Of a stretch of DNA of 28,008 nt, positions 25,716-28,008 are shown one piece after another. The translations under genes were made by a program, and so were the position numbers. The notes below the pieces were generated by a model. The model made no database searches and had not been told where the DNA came from. It was given only the letters and a program-made list of their open reading frames with translations. Source of the DNA: JAAYQU01 sp037441445 (GTDB lineage Bacteria; Bacteroidota; Bacteroidia; Bacteroidales; Salinivirgaceae); the NCBI GenBank assembly GCA_037441445.1, contig JBBISE010000028.1, forward strand, positions 1 to 28,008. The letters are read 5' to 3'. The first letter of the stretch is position 1; each line of letters starts with the position of its first letter.

Positions 25716-26447
25716 ATGAAGAAATTGATTATTACCATTCTTGTTCAAATTAAAGGATTAACTCTTTTTCTCCAGCCCCATATTTTTTTTAGGATGGATG
25801 CGTGGTGGTTTGTTTACCGTACACAATACTCTTCTTTTATCTAAATGGATAAGAAAACAAGAGAAAAAGTTATTAATAAATGACTTTTTTTCTTTAAAGC
25901 GCGTACATTCTAAACGATACTCGTTATATTCTTCAGTTGTAACTAGTTATAAACTAGACGGCGAAATGCTTAATTATCTGGAATTTGGCGTTGAAAGTGG
26001 AAATTCTTTTAAATGGTGGCTTGAAAACGCTACACACGTAAAAAGTCGTTTCTATGGATTTGATACTTTTGAAGGGTTGCCAGAGAAATGGGGCGTTTAT
26101 AAAAAAGGAGCTATGATGTCTGAAATTCCAACGGTTAATGACATTCGGGCAAAATTTATAAAAGGATTGTTTCAAAACACTTTGCCAGATTTTCTAAAGC
26201 AGAACAACTTAAATTCACAGGTCAGAAATATAATACATTTAGACGCAGATTTGTTTTCGTCCACGCTTTACGTTTTGACAAGTTTGGCTCCTTATATTAA
26301 AAAAGGCGATATTTTGCTCTTTGATGAGTTTAATGTTCCCAATCACGAATTTTTTGCCTTTAAATTTTCGAAGACTCATACATGGTAAAGACTAGATTAA
26401 TCGGAGCAGTAAACAATTTTTACCAAATAGCGTTGATTGTTGAATAA
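25716..26447 (+). pseudogene. TylF/macrocin-O-methyltransferase-like gene with two opposite frameshifts
   Basis: The core (about 25820-26366) encodes LEFGVESGNSFKWWLENAT, YGFDTFEGLP, IHLDADLFSSTLYVL and GDILLFDEFNVPNHEF. This is a class I SAM-dependent methyltransferase fold of the TylF family. The N-terminus lies in another frame: ATG 25716 opens a 42-codon frame (...FFRMDAWWFVYRT...) ending at 25844, and the core frame takes over near 25820-25830, equivalent to one extra base. At the other end the core frame stops at 26388, but the original frame gives FEDSYMVKTRLIGAVNNFYQ and so on to TAA at 26447. Restoring one A in the run at 26362-26364 (AAA to AAAA) joins them. The two shifts cancel, giving a 243-residue protein if corrected. 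Either the gene is decayed or the assembly has indel errors. The methyl acceptor is unknown. Confidence 0.75.
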
Positions 26448-26500
26448 ACTTTCCCGATTGCTGTTTTTATTTCTTCAATTCCGTCCAAAGTCATGCTCAT
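26420..26500 (-). pseudogene. Possible 5' remnant of a gene once downstream of the carotenoid desaturase
   Basis: ATG at 26500 shares its A with the desaturase stop (TAATG). The next 17 codons read MSMTLDGIEEIKTAIGK, convincing as a protein start. After about 26450 the sequence is the 3' end of the opposing methyltransferase gene, and the frame stops at 26420. This looks like a translationally coupled gene cut off at a junction near 26448-26452. The stretch is too short to name a family, and chance cannot be excluded. Confidence 0.3.
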
Positions 26501-27960
26501 TATAGGCTAGATTCAATCATCCCATCCACAATTTTTGCCGAAGCAAGGCACAAGGGTATTCCGCCACCGGGATGCACACTCCCTCCGGTAAAGTACAGCC
26601 CTTTGATGCTTCTCGATTTGTTCGGGTGGCGGTTAAAGGCAGCCATGGGGTTGTTGGAACTAATTCCGTATAGTGCTCCTTTATAAGAACTGGTTAACTG
26701 CTCAATAAGGGGCGGGGTTAACAGATTTTCATACATGATTTTTGGCTCAATTTCAATTCCCAGCGTCTTCTGGATTTTTTGAACAATGGCGGAACGTGTT
26801 TCCCTGACTACTGTTTGCCAATCCTGTCCGCTATCGTATGGAGCATTGACCATGGTAAACCAGTTTTCACAGCCATTAGGAGCATCTTCTTTTACATGTT
26901 TCGAACTGATTAAAATATAGACGGTGGGGTCGTTGAGGATATTTCCTTGGCTAAGTTGTTGAAATTCTTTTCGGTAAGAACCACTAAACAAAATATTGTG
27001 CAATTCGAGCTGGGGATGCGTGCCTTTTATTCCCCAGTAAAAAATCAGAGCCGAACTCGGGGGTTTTTGCCAACGATAAACCATAGACAGTTTTTGTTTG
27101 GGCAACAATTTTGGGTAGGCTGTGAAAATATCGGTATCGTTAACAACTACATCAAATGATTCGGTCATTCCGTTTATTTTCTAACCAGTAATTCTTCCAC
27201 TACGCGTTTCAATTTCGGACACCCCTGTGTTAAAATGAAAAGTGACGCCCAGGCTCCTGGCTTTTTCCTATAGGGCTTTTGCTATGGAGCACATTCCGTT
27301 AAACGGAAAAAATGCCCCGACAGAGTGTTCCAAATGGGGAATAATGGAAAGCGTTCCGGGCGCCTTGAAGGGATTTGAACCGTTATAGGTGGCAAATCGG
27401 TCGAAAAGTTGAACAGTCCTTGTGCTTTGAAAACTTTTGCAATTTAGTGCGTGCAATGAAGAAAAGGCTTTGAGCTTGCCTATGTTTTTCCCAATCTCCC
27501 TTGCCTCGGGCGATGAAAAGCCCTTCCATGTTGGAAAAGGACTGAAAATAAACATATTGGAAGTTAACCGATAGAGTACGGCACTCTGCTTCATGTAACG
27601 CAATAGATTTTTCTGCGGCTCGCCCAATTTGGTGTAAAGCTCCTCGGTAAAATTATTTTCATTAGCAAAGGCATTGACTATGTTTCCATCGGGGAAGAAA
27701 TAGCGGGTAATGTTTTCGAGTTTCGAATATTTAAAAACAGGGATCGCCGATTCTCCCAAGGAAAGTAATTCATCAACCAATCCGGGTAGAGTAAACAATG
27801 AAGGGCCTGTGTCGAAACGAAATCCTTCGTGATAAATTTCATTGATTTTTCCCCCCGCCTTGTCCTGCTGCTCGAAAACCGAAACAGCGTGGCCTTTTGC
27901 TGCTAAACGAATGGCAACAGCTAAACCTCCGGCACCGGCTCCAATAACCGCTATTTTCAT
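26500..27960 (-). pseudogene. CrtI/CrtD-family carotenoid desaturase interrupted by two TAG codons
   Basis: ATG at 27960 to TAA at 26502-26500 is one frame of 486 codons, the usual family length, with TAG at codon 231 (27270-27268) and codon 260 (27183-27181). The N-terminus has the FAD dinucleotide fold (VIGAGAGGLAVAIRLAAKG ... FEQQDKAGGK). RFDTGPSLFTLP and LFDRFATYNGSNPFKAP follow, as in Bacteroidota phytoene or hydroxycarotenoid desaturases. The segment between the stops (EKARSLGVTFHFNTGVSEIE) and the last part (FDVVVNDTDIFTAYPKLLP; GGSVHPGGGIPLCLASAKIV) complete the family pattern, including the C-terminal FAD contact. The enzyme would introduce double bonds into a membrane carotenoid. 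Without read-through it would be truncated to about 230 residues and inactive. CrtI versus CrtD cannot be separated here. No crtB or crtE is visible. Confidence 0.8.
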
Positions 27961-28008
27961 ATGTTTATAATTTTTCAGTTTAAGGTCATATGGAACTTAC
28001 CACGATTG

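Noticed and set aside
25716..26447. Programmed frameshifting in the TylF-like gene
   Set aside because: No slippery heptamer with a fitting direction is present at the 5' site, and two opposite events in one short gene would be needed; indel mutation or error is simpler.
53..27960. Full genome-wide reassignment of TAG to an amino acid
   Set aside because: The large intact genes (polA, both kinases, TPR-phosphatase, M3 peptidase; over 4700 codons in total) contain no in-frame TAG, and one gene ends cleanly in TAG just before the polA promoter. Only rare suppression remains possible.
1..28008. tRNA genes, CRISPR arrays, insertion sequences, prophage genes
   Set aside because: No cloverleaf-like T-loop sequences, spaced direct repeats, transposase/integrase motifs or phage structural genes were seen on reading both strands.

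Overview
The window looks like a chromosomal segment from a Bacteroidota bacterium, most likely a marine or sediment Bacteroidales-type lineage. The grounds are: AT-rich leaders without Shine-Dalgarno sequences; several promoters of the phylum-specific form TTG-N17-23-TAnnTTTG; a periplasmic-propeller hybrid histidine kinase; a TPR-SpoIIE phosphatase; a PadR/PspC module; and an M3 peptidase with a lipoprotein-like leader. No tRNA, rRNA, IS element, prophage or CRISPR array was recognised.

Layout. 53-922 (-) is a secreted PQQ-repeat (BamB-like) gene broken by two in-frame TAG codons. 1250-3871 (+) is a cell-envelope cluster: a coiled-coil lipoprotein and two YkuD L,D-transpeptidases, converging on a QueD/PTPS gene (3877-4329, -). 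4577-7075 (+) is a TPR/SpoIIE phosphatase behind a 250-bp leader rich in inverted repeats. 7082-11959 (-) is a probable operon: a four-PAS/GAF histidine kinase, a stand-alone receiver overlapping it by 4 nt (GTGA), and a GT-C-type membrane glycosyltransferase. 12435-14347 (+) is a PadR repressor with a PspC-domain membrane protein. 14501-19394 (+) is a 1323-residue hybrid kinase (propeller, Y_Y_Y, kinase, receiver, HPt) followed by a one-TM protein of unknown function. 19453-23363 (+) is DNA polymerase I, overlapped by 1 nt by an outer-membrane barrel-like gene. 23515-25581 (-) is an M3 oligopeptidase. The last 2.3 kb holds a TylF-like methyltransferase with two opposite frameshifts (25716-26447, +) and a CrtI/CrtD-family carotenoid desaturase with two in-frame TAGs (26500-27960, -).

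Working together. The transpeptidase cluster and the outer-membrane and membrane proteins point to envelope maintenance. The kinases, receiver, phosphatase and PadR/PspC pair are separate signalling modules.

The most notable pattern is that three genes, one at the left edge and two adjacent at the right end, are disrupted while all genes between them are intact. All four internal stops are TAG, and TAG ends only one intact gene. Ordinary pseudogenization or sequence error is the most likely cause; occasional UAG read-through is a less likely alternative that can be tested. A 3'-truncated coding remnant just downstream of the desaturase suggests a rearrangement joined the methyltransferase block to a former carotenoid operon.
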